Below, piece by piece: positions 38,946 to 47,627 of a DNA stretch of 64,000 bases. Position 1 is the stretch's first letter. Each line of letters begins with the position of its first letter. The notes beneath the pieces are model-generated. The model saw nothing but the letters and a program-made list of their open reading frames with translations. It was not told the origin of the DNA and did not search any database. Made by a program: the position numbers and the translations under genes. The stretch comes from Streptomyces sp. KL109B (GTDB taxonomy: Bacteria; Actinomycetota; Actinomycetes; Streptomycetales; Streptomycetaceae), in assembly GCF_030766935.1 (NCBI RefSeq), contig NZ_JASERL010000011.1:62001-126000 (forward strand), read 5' to 3'.

Positions 38946-40337
38946 GTGCCAGCCGCGCACAGCGTTTCCGAGATACCCGACGCGAAGTCGGGCTCGGCCG
39001 ACGAGACACTGGTCACCGATCCCAAGGTGACCCGAAGGGCCGTCGGCGCCGCAGCCATCGGAAACGTCACCGAGTGGTTCGACTTCGGTGTCTTCGCCAA
39101 TCTGACCCCGGTGCTCACCGCGGTGTTCTTCACCGGCGCGAGCGAGACGGTCGGCACGATCGGAACCCTCGGCCTGTTCGCGGTCGCCTTCCTGGTGCGC
39201 CCGCTCGGCGGCATGTTCTTCGGCCCGCTCGGCGACCGGATCGGCCGCACCAAGGTGCTGTCGATCACGGTCATCATGATGGCGATCGGCACGTTCGTGA
39301 TCGCGTTCATCCCCGGCTACGAGACGTGGGGACCCGCCGCCCCGCTCCTGATGCTGCTCGCCCGCCTCGTGCAGGGCTTCTCCACGGGCGGCGAGTACGG
39401 CGGCGCGATGACGTTCATCGCCGAATACGCGCCCGACAAGAAGCGCGGATTCCTCGGCAGCTGGCTGGAGTTCGGCACGCTGACCGGGTATCTGCTCGGT
39501 GGCATCGCGGGCCTCGTCATCCAGCTGCCGGGCGTCATGTCGCACGAGGACCTGCTGTCCTGGGGCTGGCGCATCCCGTTCCTGATCTCCGGGCCGATCG
39601 GCATCATCGGGCTCTACCTCCGCCTCAAGCTGGAGGACACCCCCGCGTTCAAGGCCGCCGTCGCCAAGCAGCAGGGCCGTGAGGGCAATCAGACCCTCAA
39701 GGAGATCAAGCGGGTCTTCACGGACCACTGGCGTCCGATGCTGATCTGCATGGGTCTGGTGCTCGTCTTCAACGTCACCAACTACATGCTCACGACGTAC
39801 ATGCTGGAGTACATCGACAAGTTCGCCCCGTCGGTGAGCCCCACCTGGGCGCAGCTCCTGGAGATCTCGGTCCTCGCCATCGGCATGCTGCTCATCACCT
39901 TCGTGGGCCGCCTCTCGGACCGTATCGGGCGCAAGCCGGTGCTGTACTTCGGCTGCGGCATGCTGATCGTGCTGGGCGTTCCGTCCGTGCTCCTGATCCA
40001 GCAGAACACCCTGACGTCGGTCTTCGCCGGTCTGGTGCTGATGTCTCTGATGCTGCTCTGCTTCAACAGCACGATCCCTTCCACGCTTCCGGCGCTGTTC
40101 CCGACGGACATCCGGTACGGCGGCCTGTCGATCGCGTTCAACCTGTCGGTCTCGCTGTTCGGTGGCACGACCGCCGTCGTCAACGCCCTTCTGGTGGAGG
40201 CGACCGGGGACATCAATGTGCCCGGCTACTACCTGATGGCGGCGGGCGTGATCGGCGCCGTCGCCGCCTACTTCGCGGCGGAGTCCGCGCGGCGTCCGCT
40301 GCCGGGTTCGCCGGCGGCGGTGGAGGCCCGCGCCTGA
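38946..40337 (+). CDS. MFS transporter, metabolite:H+ symporter (MHS) family
   Basis: A 463-residue 12-helix transporter of the MHS group that includes ProP, KgtP and shikimate permeases. It begins with IGNVTEWFDFGVFANLTPVLTAVFF, and has the loop motif GPLGDRIGRTKVL between helices 2 and 3 and its copy GRLSDRIGRKPVLYFG in the second half, plus LVQGFSTGGEYGGAMTFIAEYAP. It should import an organic acid or zwitterion with protons. The GTG at 38946 is preceded by GAGGAG at good spacing. It is the second gene of the operon controlled by the divergent LysR regulator and is followed by a strong terminator. Confidence 0.94.
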   Translation: MPAAHSVSEIPDAKSGSADETLVTDPKVTRRAVGAAAIGNVTEWFDFGVFANLTPVLTAVFFTGASETVGTIGTLGLFAVAFLVRPLGGMFFGPLGDRIGRTKVLSITVIMMAIGTFVIAFIPGYETWGPAAPLLMLLARLVQGFSTGGEYGGAMTFIAEYAPDKKRGFLGSWLEFGTLTGYLLGGIAGLVIQLPGVMSHEDLLSWGWRIPFLISGPIGIIGLYLRLKLEDTPAFKAAVAKQQGREGNQTLKEIKRVFTDHWRPMLICMGLVLVFNVTNYMLTTYMLEYIDKFAPSVSPTWAQLLEISVLAIGMLLITFVGRLSDRIGRKPVLYFGCGMLIVLGVPSVLLIQQNTLTSVFAGLVLMSLMLLCFNSTIPSTLPALFPTDIRYGGLSIAFNLSVSLFGGTTAVVNALLVEATGDINVPGYYLMAAGVIGAVAAYFAAESARRPLPGSPAAVEARA

Positions 40338-40355
40338 TTCGCCGCCCTCCTTCGA

Positions 40356-40396
40356 CCCCGGTCACACATGTTGGTTTCTGTGTGACCGGGGTTTTG
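40356..40396 (+). terminator. Rho-independent terminator after the MHS transporter gene
   Basis: CCCCGGTCACACA (40356-40368) pairs perfectly with TGTGTGACCGGGG (40379-40391) around a 10-base loop and is followed by TTTT. It begins 18 bp after the stop of the transporter gene. This is an unusually clear intrinsic terminator for a GC-rich genome. Confidence 0.9.
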
Positions 40397-40429
40397 ACGT
40401 TGTCCGGATGATGTCGCGAGGCTGTCACA

Positions 40430-40444
40430 GCGGAACAGTTCCGC
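40430..40444. promoter_or_regulatory. Inverted repeat upstream of the lipoprotein gene
   Basis: GCGGAAC-A-GTTCCGC is a perfect 7-bp inverted repeat with a one-base centre, about 80 bp before the GTG at 40523. It overlaps GCTGT-C-ACAGC just to its left, making a nested set of dyads. It may bind a regulator of the lipoprotein-trypco1-nSTAND genes. Confidence 0.45.
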
Positions 40445-40522
40445 GCGTCACTGTGCCTACGGTGAGGGTGTACCGGACAGCGATCCCCCACGCATCCCCC
40501 CACCACAGAATGGACAACAGCA

Positions 40523-41797
40523 GTGACTCGGCACACCACTTCCCGCCGCTGGCTGTTGGGCGTCACCGGCTCCGCCCTCCTCACCGCCGCCTGCTCGCCG
40601 TCGTCCGGCGGCTCGTCGTCCGGCGCGAAGTCCGCGCCGTCGCCGTCGCCGTCGTCTTCGACGTCGGCCGCCGTCGAGGGCAAGGCCGCCGCGGCCGGAG
40701 GGAAGGCGGCCGGCGGGGCACCGAACGGGGCCCTCGGCGTGAACTTCAACGAGGACCCCTCCGAGCTCGACCCGGCCCAACTGACCGCGCTCACCGCGAC
40801 CTGGGTGCGCGGCTTCGTCCCCATGACACCCGCCGAACTCGGCGACGACGTCACGCGGCAGCGGGCCGTCGCGGCGCTCCTGAAGGCGGGCCAGGACGGC
40901 CGCAGCAGCATCCTTTCCCTCAAGTTCCCCTTCAGGGACCTGAAGCAGACGATCCCGCAGCCGGGCAGCGCCGCGATGGCCGAGCAACTGAAGCGCGTGG
41001 ACCGGGTGCTGGCCGCCGTACTCGGCAAGGTCGACATCCTCACCATCGGCAACGAGCCCTTCCTGGAGACCAAGGAGGACGAGCGCGACAAGCGCCTCAA
41101 CGTCTTCTACGAGCACGTGGCCCGCCACGTCATCGACTACCGCGCCAAGCACGGCGGCGCCGATTCGAGGACCCGCCTCTACATGGGCGCCCTCAACCAC
41201 CTCGACGACCCGAAGGCGCGCACGCCCGCCACCGAGCGGTGGCTGCGGTTCGTGCACAGGACGCCGGAGCTCGACGGCGTCGACATCCACCCGCACGTCA
41301 CCTCGCTCAAGGCGGCCGACAGTTACGTGAACTACGTGCTCCCGCACCTGCGGGCGGACCAGAAGTTCCTCGTCACGGAGTTCTCCCTCGTGCAGTTCTG
41401 GCAGCTGCACATGAAGGACACCGTCTCCCCCGCCTTCGCCAAGCGCTACGCAGACGTCGACGCGGCCTGGAAGGTGTGGCAGGTCGTCGAGGACGCCATC
41501 AAGAGCCCCTTCCCGCAGGAGAAATGGGACGCGTTCGTCGCCACGACACCGTGGCTCGACGACAACAAGACGTACCTCACGGACCAGATGAAGCGGTTCC
41601 GGGACACCGGCAAGCTGGCGGTGGCGACGTACGCCGCCGTGCAGATCAAGTCGATGGCCACGGGCTGGGGTCCCGACAAGATGCCGTGGATCCTCAACCC
41701 CGTGTACGCGAACCGGACCGTCGCGCGGCACGCGGACGGCACGGCGGGGCGCAACGTCTGGTTCGATCAGTTCAAGGCCCTGACCCGCGTGGGATGA
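40523..41797 (+). CDS. Lipoprotein with a GH-A-like glycoside hydrolase fold
   Basis: A 424-residue exported lipoprotein. The signal carries SRRWLLG, a Tat-like pair, and the lipobox LTAAC with Cys24. A Ser/Pro linker follows, then a TIM-barrel domain (GALGVNFNEDPSELDPAQLTALTATWVRGFVP). Glu178 in LTIGNEPFLE and Glu286 in FLVTEFSLVQ sit as acid/base and nucleophile do in clan GH-A (NEP and late-strand Glu). GVDIHPHV and a late ATYAAVQIKSM also fit a barrel. The GH family cannot be named; the substrate is unknown. Thirty-six bp separate it from the trypco1 gene on the same strand, so it could share that transcript, though surface location argues for an unrelated job. Confidence 0.72.
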   Translation: MTRHTTSRRWLLGVTGSALLTAACSPSSGGSSSGAKSAPSPSPSSSTSAAVEGKAAAAGGKAAGGAPNGALGVNFNEDPSELDPAQLTALTATWVRGFVPMTPAELGDDVTRQRAVAALLKAGQDGRSSILSLKFPFRDLKQTIPQPGSAAMAEQLKRVDRVLAAVLGKVDILTIGNEPFLETKEDERDKRLNVFYEHVARHVIDYRAKHGGADSRTRLYMGALNHLDDPKARTPATERWLRFVHRTPELDGVDIHPHVTSLKAADSYVNYVLPHLRADQKFLVTEFSLVQFWQLHMKDTVSPAFAKRYADVDAAWKVWQVVEDAIKSPFPQEKWDAFVATTPWLDDNKTYLTDQMKRFRDTGKLAVATYAAVQIKSMATGWGPDKMPWILNPVYANRTVARHADGTAGRNVWFDQFKALTRVG

Positions 41798-41833
41798 TGA
41801 CGGCTCTGCCGCCGCGAGTTCGGGGGGACGTCG

Positions 41834-42241
41834 ATGGCTCAGCTCATGCGTATCCCGTTGAAGGACGGGAAGTTCATGGTCGCGGAGGTCGACCAGACGA
41901 ACATCCCCAAGGAGTCCGTGGTCCTCGCGTCGCCGAAACCCGGGCAGGCCGTCGCGCAGGCGACGCGCACCCTGGAGTCCAGCCTGCTGAGCCTCGGCCC
42001 CGCGCTGTCGGGACTCACGGACACGCTGCGGGTGCTGGCCCCGCAGACGGTGTCCGTCGAGTTCGGCGTCAAGCTGGGCGGTGAGACCGGGGTGATCCTC
42101 GCGAAGGGGACCGCCGAGGTGCACTTCACCGTGAAGGTCGAGTGGTCGCCGAAGCCGCCGCCCGACAGCGGTCCCCCGCCCGACAACGGTCCCCCGGCCG
42201 ACAACGGTCCCTCGGCCGACAACGGTTCCCCGGCCGGCTGA
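41834..42241 (+). CDS. Trypco1 (CU044_2847-like) protein
   Basis: A 135-residue protein of the trypsin-co-occurring domain 1 type. The core is AQLMRIPLKDGKFMVAEVDQ at the start, a helical middle and VSVEFGVKLGGETGVILAKGTAEVHFTVKVEW, a beta-hairpin pattern typical of the family, which regularly sits beside trypsin-like protease or STAND genes. The C-terminus is a short tandem repeat (PPDSGP, PPDNGP, PADNGP, SADNGS). The ATG at 41834 follows GGGGGG. Its TGA shares a base with the ATG of the next gene, giving tight translational coupling and a fixed partner ratio. It is probably a signal or regulatory subunit of the neighbouring protease-STAND protein. Confidence 0.85.
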   Translation: MAQLMRIPLKDGKFMVAEVDQTNIPKESVVLASPKPGQAVAQATRTLESSLLSLGPALSGLTDTLRVLAPQTVSVEFGVKLGGETGVILAKGTAEVHFTVKVEWSPKPPPDSGPPPDNGPPADNGPSADNGSPAG

Positions 42242-45228
42242 TGGAGACCCCCGGTGCCGCCGTCGTCCGCTTCCGCGACGCCGGCGGCGACATCGTCGGG
42301 CACGGGGCGCTCGTCGACGAGGAGCACGTCGTCACGTGCGCGCACGTCGTCAACGCCGCGCTCGGCCGGGACCTCACGGACACCGCGAGCGCCGAGGGCG
42401 AGGCGCTGCGCCTGGAGTTCCCGCTGCTCGCGCAGTTGCACGCGCAGGCCCCCGAGCGGTGGGCCCGGGTCGACGCCTGGCGGCCGCCCGGCTCCGCCTT
42501 CGACGGGGTCGACGTGGCGGGCCTGACGCTGGTGGGCGAGGCGCGTCCGGTGGGCGCGCTGCCGATTCCGCTGGCGCAGGAGGACCGTACGTCGGGCGAC
42601 GTGATGCTGTTCGGGCCGGTCGAGGGCCGGCCCGGCGGCTGGGTGCCGGGACGGCTGCGCCCCGCCGTGACGCGGTACCGGCAGCAGATCGACCAGGAGA
42701 CCCGGGGCGAGCACGCCGTCCAGGAGCGCTACAGCGGCACCCCCGTCCTCGATCCGCGGGCGGAGCGGGTCCTCGGCATCCTGGTGGCCAGCGCGTACAC
42801 CCCGGGCGACGGGCCCGGCGACCGCGATGTGTACGCCGTCCCCGTGTCGGTGCTCGTGGACGCCTGGCCGACGGCCTTCGCGCCGCTGCCCGCCTCTCCG
42901 TACAAGGGACTTGAGGCGTTCGACCAGCAGGACCGTGCGCTGTTCTTCGGCCGGGAGAAGATGACCGCGGAGCTGGTCGAGGCCGTACGGGGGCGGCGGC
43001 TCGTACCGGTCGTCGGCGCCTCGGGGGCCGGAAAGACCTCGCTGGTGCAGGCGGGTCTGCTGCCACGGCTCGCCGCCGAGCAGACCGCGTGGCGGTTCGC
43101 GGTGGTCAGGCCGCGCCCCACCCTGGCGGCGGCGCTCGCGGCGGGCCTCGCACGCGCGGCCGGCGCCCCGCATCCCGTACCGCTGTCCGAACTGGAGGCC
43201 TGGCAGTCCCGGATCGCCTCGGACGGTCTCGCCGGGGCCGGGGACCTGGTGCTCGCGGCGACCGGGGGCGAGCGGCTGCTGCTCGTCGTCGACCAGCTCG
43301 AAGAGGCCCTGGACGGCTCCCCCGGCACCGCCCGCGTACTGGAACAGCTCGCCGATCTCGCGCACGCGGAGCACTCCTCCACGCGGGCCGTGCTGACGCT
43401 GCGCGAGGACGCCTTCGGTGAACTGTTCGTGCGGCCGGGGCGGTTCGGGGAAGTGCTGCGCGACACGGCTGTGGCGCTGCGGGCGATGGCGCGCGAGGAG
43501 CTCTCCGAAGCGATCCTGGAACCGGCGCGCGGGCGCGGCCTCGACGTGCACGAGCACCTCGCCGACCGGCTCGCCTCGCTCGTCGAGGGACACCCCGGCG
43601 CGCTGCCCCTGCTGGAGTTCACGCTCGACCGGATGTGGGGCACGCTGCGGCGCGGCCAGGACACCCTGTCCTTCGAGGCGTACGCGGAGATCGGGGAGCT
43701 GCGCGGAGCGCTGGCCGAGTACGCGGACGGGGTGCTCGCCGGGCTCGCCGACGAGGAACGCGCCCTGGTCCGCGGGCTGTTCGTCAACCATCTCACCGCG
43801 CCGGAACAGTCCGACCTGCGCCGCGTCGCCCGCCGCTCGGAGCTGCTGCCCGCGCAGTGGGCGATCGCGGTGCGGCTCGCCAACGAACGGCTCCTGACGA
43901 CGGCCCGCAGCGCGGAGGGCGAGGAGACCGTCGAGGTCGTGCACGAGGCGCTGCTGCGCGAGTGGGGGACGCTCACCGCCTGGCTCAAGGAGGAGGAGCC
44001 GTTCCGCAATTGGCGGCGCATCCTGGCGTACGCGATGCGGCCCCCGGAGGCCGCGGGTGCGCCGGCGGCGGTCCTCACCGGGGCCCTGCTGGCCGATTCG
44101 GAGCGCTGGCTCGCGGAGCGCGCGGCCGACATCACGGCGGCCGAACGGCGGTTCGTCGCCGCGAGCCGGGAGCGCCAGGACCGTGAGGAGCGCCGCTACC
44201 GCGTCCTGTTCGAGGAGTCCATGGCCCGCTCCCTCACGGAGGCCGCGGTCCGGGCCGAGGGGAATCCGCGCGTCGCCCTGCTGCTCGCGGTGGAGGCGCT
44301 GGAGCGCTCCGAGAGCTACGAGGCGGACCACTTGGTGCGCAGGTGTCTGCGTCTGTCGGGGGCCGAGGCGCACGAGTACGTTCCGGCCGCGGGGCACGCG
44401 TCGGAGCTGGTGCGGATCGCGAACCGGCTGCGGCTGCGGCAGTGGGCGGCGGGCCCCCGCACGCAGTGGCGGCACTCCGTTCAGGACTTCGACCGGTGGA
44501 CGCTGGGCAACGACTCGATCAGCGTGCTCGTCGACTACGTCGGTGCGGTGCAGGTCCACTGGGGCACGTCCGACACTCGTACGCCGCTGCCGCTGCCCGC
44601 TCCCGCTGTGCTCGCGGCCTGCACGGACGCCGCGTCGATGCTGTGCCTGGGCACGGAGGTCGGGGAGCTGTTCCTGTACCAGATCACCGACTCGGTCGAG
44701 GAGATGTGGCGGGTGCGGCTGCCGTGCCCGGCCACGTGTGTCGCCGTCGACGCCGCGGGGAGCATGGTGGCGGCGGGCTGTGACGACGGGGTGACCCGGG
44801 TGCTGTCCGCGCAGGGTGGCGGGCGGGAGCTGCTGGAGCTGTCCTCCCCCGGCTTCGTCGAGGACCTGGACTTCCGCCGCGACGGCCTGGCCCTGGCGGC
44901 GCAGTCGGGCGGCAGCCGGATCAGGGTCTGGGACCTGCCTTGGGGCGAGCTCCGGCACCTGCTGACCACGACCTTGGGGCTCATCTCGTTCAGCGCCGAC
45001 GGCGAGCATCTGCTGCGCCAGGAGCCGAGGTTCGAGGAGTCGGGCACGCTGGCCCGGCTGCCCCTGGGCGTGCGGCGGCTGTCGGAGTGCGCCCGCCGGG
45101 CGGCCGGTCCGCCGTTGACGGACGACGAGTGGGGGACGTACGTCGGCGCCAGCCCTCTCACGCGGGACGCCGCAGCACACGCAGGCTTCGGCGCACCAGT
45201 GTCAGGCGACTCCCCGCCCGCACCTTGA
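42241..45228 (+). CDS. Trypsin-nSTAND1-beta-propeller-like conflict protein
   Basis: A 995-residue multidomain protein. Residues about 5-210 form a trypsin-like serine protease with His35 (VVTCAHVV), Asp91 (GVDVAGLTL) and Ser165 (RYSGTPVLD). Residues about 220-690 form an nSTAND1 NTPase: SPYKGLEAFDQQDRALFFGRE, Walker A GASGAGKTS (259-267) and Walker B LLVVDQLEEA (347-355), then the winged-helix or helical arm. The remaining 300 residues hold beta-propeller-like strands (AVDAAGSMVAAGCDDGVTRVL, RIRVWDLPWGELRHLL) with few classical WD dipeptides. By analogy with STAND immunity and predicted conflict systems, the propeller senses a trigger, NTP binding causes assembly, and the protease acts as effector. 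Coupled to trypco1; its 3' end overlaps glgX by 71 bp. Confidence 0.9.
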   Translation: METPGAAVVRFRDAGGDIVGHGALVDEEHVVTCAHVVNAALGRDLTDTASAEGEALRLEFPLLAQLHAQAPERWARVDAWRPPGSAFDGVDVAGLTLVGEARPVGALPIPLAQEDRTSGDVMLFGPVEGRPGGWVPGRLRPAVTRYRQQIDQETRGEHAVQERYSGTPVLDPRAERVLGILVASAYTPGDGPGDRDVYAVPVSVLVDAWPTAFAPLPASPYKGLEAFDQQDRALFFGREKMTAELVEAVRGRRLVPVVGASGAGKTSLVQAGLLPRLAAEQTAWRFAVVRPRPTLAAALAAGLARAAGAPHPVPLSELEAWQSRIASDGLAGAGDLVLAATGGERLLLVVDQLEEALDGSPGTARVLEQLADLAHAEHSSTRAVLTLREDAFGELFVRPGRFGEVLRDTAVALRAMAREELSEAILEPARGRGLDVHEHLADRLASLVEGHPGALPLLEFTLDRMWGTLRRGQDTLSFEAYAEIGELRGALAEYADGVLAGLADEERALVRGLFVNHLTAPEQSDLRRVARRSELLPAQWAIAVRLANERLLTTARSAEGEETVEVVHEALLREWGTLTAWLKEEEPFRNWRRILAYAMRPPEAAGAPAAVLTGALLADSERWLAERAADITAAERRFVAASRERQDREERRYRVLFEESMARSLTEAAVRAEGNPRVALLLAVEALERSESYEADHLVRRCLRLSGAEAHEYVPAAGHASELVRIANRLRLRQWAAGPRTQWRHSVQDFDRWTLGNDSISVLVDYVGAVQVHWGTSDTRTPLPLPAPAVLAACTDAASMLCLGTEVGELFLYQITDSVEEMWRVRLPCPATCVAVDAAGSMVAAGCDDGVTRVLSAQGGGRELLELSSPGFVEDLDFRRDGLALAAQSGGSRIRVWDLPWGELRHLLTTTLGLISFSADGEHLLRQEPRFEESGTLARLPLGVRRLSECARRAAGPPLTDDEWGTYVGASPLTRDAAAHAGFGAPVSGDSPPAP

Positions 45229-47275
45229 CGTCGCTGTCGAGCGGCACTCCTCGGGCCGTGCTCGTGTCGACGACGGGCTGCCACCACTCGCCGTGGTCGG
45301 CGGGGACGGTGAACTCCTGGTCCTGCGCGGAGGCGTTGAAGAGGAGGAGGAACGAGTCGTCGACGATGCGCTCGCCGTGCGCGCCGGGTTCCGAGATCGC
45401 GTAGCCGTTGAGGAACACCGTCAGGGCCGACGCCCTCGCCGAACTCCACGCTTCGGACGTCATCTCCGCGCCGCCGGGCGAGAACCAGGCGATGTCCGCC
45501 AGGTCCTCGTGCGGGCTGACGACGGGCTGCCCGTGGAAGAAGCGCCGCCTGCGGAACACCGGGTGGTCGCGGCGCAGCCGCGCCATGGCACATATGAAGT
45601 CGAAGAGTTCGCGCGGTGCGTCCGCCTCGGGCCAGCGCATCCAGGTCAGTTCGTTGTCCTGGCAGTGGGCGTTGTTGTTGCCGCCCTGAGTGCGGCCGAA
45701 CTCGTCGCCGTGGCCGAGCATCGGGACGCCCTGCGACAGCATCAACGTAGCGACGAAATTGCGCATTTGGCGGTTCCGCAGTTCGCGCACGGCCGGGTCG
45801 TCGCTCTCGCCCTCGACGCCGCAGTTCCACGAGCGGTTGTCGCTCTCGCCGTCGCGGTCGTCCTCGCCGTTGGCTTCGTTGTGCTTGTCGTCGTACGACA
45901 CCAGGTCGCGGAGCGTGAAGCCGTCGTGGCAGGTCACGAAGTTGACGGAGGCCAGGGGGCGTTGGCCGTTGTCCTGGTAGAGGTCGGCCGAGCCGGTCAG
46001 GCGGCTCGCGAACTCGGCGAGCGTGTGCGGCCGGCCCCGCCACAGGTCGCGTACGGTGTCGCGGTACCTTCCGTTCCACTCGGTCCACAGCGGCGGGAAG
46101 TTGCCCACCTGGTAGCCGTTGTCGCCGATGTCCCAGGGCTCCGCGATCAGCTTCACGCGGGAGACCACGGGGTCCTGCTGCACCAGGTCGAAGAACGACG
46201 ACAGCCGGTCCACCTCGTGGAACTGGCGGGCCAGCGTGGCGGCCTGGTTGAAGCGGAAGCCGTCGACGTGCATCTCCTCGACCCAGTAGCGCAGCGAATC
46301 CATGATCATCTGGAGTACGTGCGGGGACCGCATCAGCAGGGCGTTGCCGGCGCCCGTGGTGTCCACGTAGTAGCGGGGGTCGTCGGCGAGGCGGTAGTAC
46401 GAGGGGTTGTCGAGGCCGCGGAAGCAGAGGGTCGGCCCGAGGTGGTCGCCTTCGGCGGCGTGGTTGTAGACGACGTCGAGGATGACCTCGATGCCGACTT
46501 CGTGCAGCGCGCGTACCGCCGATTTGAACTCCAGGACCTGCTCGCCCCGGTCGCCCCACGACGCGTACCGATTGTGCGGCGCGAAGAAGCCGATCGTGTT
46601 GTAGCCCCAGTAGCTCGTGAGGCCGTGCTCGACCAGGCGGTGGTCGTCGACGAACTGGTGCACCGGCATCAACTCAAGGGCGGTGACGCCCAGTTCGGCG
46701 AGGTGCCCGATGATCGCCGGATGGGCGAGCGCCGCGTACGTGCCGCGCAGTTCCTCGGGCAGGTCGGGGTGGCGCATCGTCAGGCCCTTCACATGGGCCT
46801 CGTAGATCATCGACTCGTGGTAGTCCCGGCGCGGCGGGTGGTCGTTGCCCCAGTCGAAGTACGGGTTGATCACGACGGAGGCCATGGTGTGCGGGAGGGA
46901 GTCCACGTCGTTGCGCCGGTAGCGGGAGAACCCGCGCGCGTAGTCGTACAGGGAGTCGTTCCAGTCGAGGCGGCCGCACATGGCCCGCGCGTAGGGGTCG
47001 AGGAGCAGTTTCGCGGGGTTGAAGTGCGTTCCTTCGAAGGGGTCCCACGGCCCGTGCGCCCGGTAGCCGTACCGCTGTCCCGGCATGATGCCCGGCACAT
47101 AGGCGTGGCGCACGAACGCGTCGGCCTCCCGCAGTTCGATCGCGGTCTCCGAGCCGTCGTCGTGCAGCAGGCACAGCTCGATGCGCTCGGCGCCCTCCGA
47201 GAAGACCGCGAAGTTGGTGCCCGCGCCGTCGTACGTCGCACCCAGCGGATACGCCTCTCCAGGCCAGACCCGCAT
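45158..47275 (-). CDS. glgX: Glycogen debranching enzyme GlgX-type with substituted nucleophile
   Basis: A 705-residue GH13 protein of the isoamylase/GlgX group. An N-terminal CBM48 domain (YPLGATYDGAGTNFAVFSEGAERIELCL) precedes the barrel with region I DVVYNHAAEGD. Region II reads VDGFRFNQAATLARQFHEVDR: the nucleophile Asp of GFRFD is replaced by Asn343 (AAC), and the next Leu by Gln. The acid Glu379 (LIAEPWDIG) and the transition-state Asp451 (TCHDGFTL) are kept. GlgX cleaves alpha-1,6 branches in limit dextrin; this copy may be inactive, a binding protein or a regulator. The ATG at 47275 is the first in a G-rich leader. Convergent with the nSTAND gene, which it overlaps. Confidence 0.93.
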   Translation of the reverse strand: MRVWPGEAYPLGATYDGAGTNFAVFSEGAERIELCLLHDDGSETAIELREADAFVRHAYVPGIMPGQRYGYRAHGPWDPFEGTHFNPAKLLLDPYARAMCGRLDWNDSLYDYARGFSRYRRNDVDSLPHTMASVVINPYFDWGNDHPPRRDYHESMIYEAHVKGLTMRHPDLPEELRGTYAALAHPAIIGHLAELGVTALELMPVHQFVDDHRLVEHGLTSYWGYNTIGFFAPHNRYASWGDRGEQVLEFKSAVRALHEVGIEVILDVVYNHAAEGDHLGPTLCFRGLDNPSYYRLADDPRYYVDTTGAGNALLMRSPHVLQMIMDSLRYWVEEMHVDGFRFNQAATLARQFHEVDRLSSFFDLVQQDPVVSRVKLIAEPWDIGDNGYQVGNFPPLWTEWNGRYRDTVRDLWRGRPHTLAEFASRLTGSADLYQDNGQRPLASVNFVTCHDGFTLRDLVSYDDKHNEANGEDDRDGESDNRSWNCGVEGESDDPAVRELRNRQMRNFVATLMLSQGVPMLGHGDEFGRTQGGNNNAHCQDNELTWMRWPEADAPRELFDFICAMARLRRDHPVFRRRRFFHGQPVVSPHEDLADIAWFSPGGAEMTSEAWSSARASALTVFLNGYAISEPGAHGERIVDDSFLLLFNASAQDQEFTVPADHGEWWQPVVDTSTARGVPLDSDVKVRAGSRLTLVRRSLRVLRRPA

Positions 47276-47627
47276 CGCCCGCCCACCCCCGTGAGTCCCG
47301 TGCCGCACCCCCTGACTGGAAGGTATCCCGCACCCGTCTCCCGGTCAGCCCCTGGCGCCGCAACTCCCGTGCGACGCGGCCCGTGGGCGGCTGACCTGCG
47401 CCGTTCCCGCGTCTACACCATTCGTCGTACGTCACGGGCCCCCGATCCCAGGGTTTTCCCCGTGGCCCAGGGGCGCGCCCGGGTCCATCGTGGAGACACG
47501 AAAGCACACGGGGGCTTTCGACACGGGGGATCCGACGGGGGACAACGGGGAACCCACGGGGGATACGGGGGACTGGGGGTGCCCGATACGGGCACCCCCA
47601 CTGTGTTGTCCGCACGGGGCGTGGCCC
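47276..47627. other. 352-bp spacer with G-runs and a perfect hairpin
   Basis: No gene is seen. At 47574-47585 and 47589-47600, TGGGGGTGCCCG and CGGGCACCCCCA form a perfect 12-bp stem around an ATA loop, 27 bp past the LuxR-type gene's stop, so it is its likely terminator. Between about 47508 and 47580 the forward strand carries seven or eight runs of four or five G at spacing of 9-12 bases, which could form G-quadruplexes. The stretch also serves as the glgX promoter region. Confidence 0.7.

Noticed and set aside
41839..45180. 1113-codon reverse frame over the trypco1-nSTAND genes
   Set aside because: It mirrors the coding frame of recognisable protease and NTPase domains; the composition is that of an antisense shadow.
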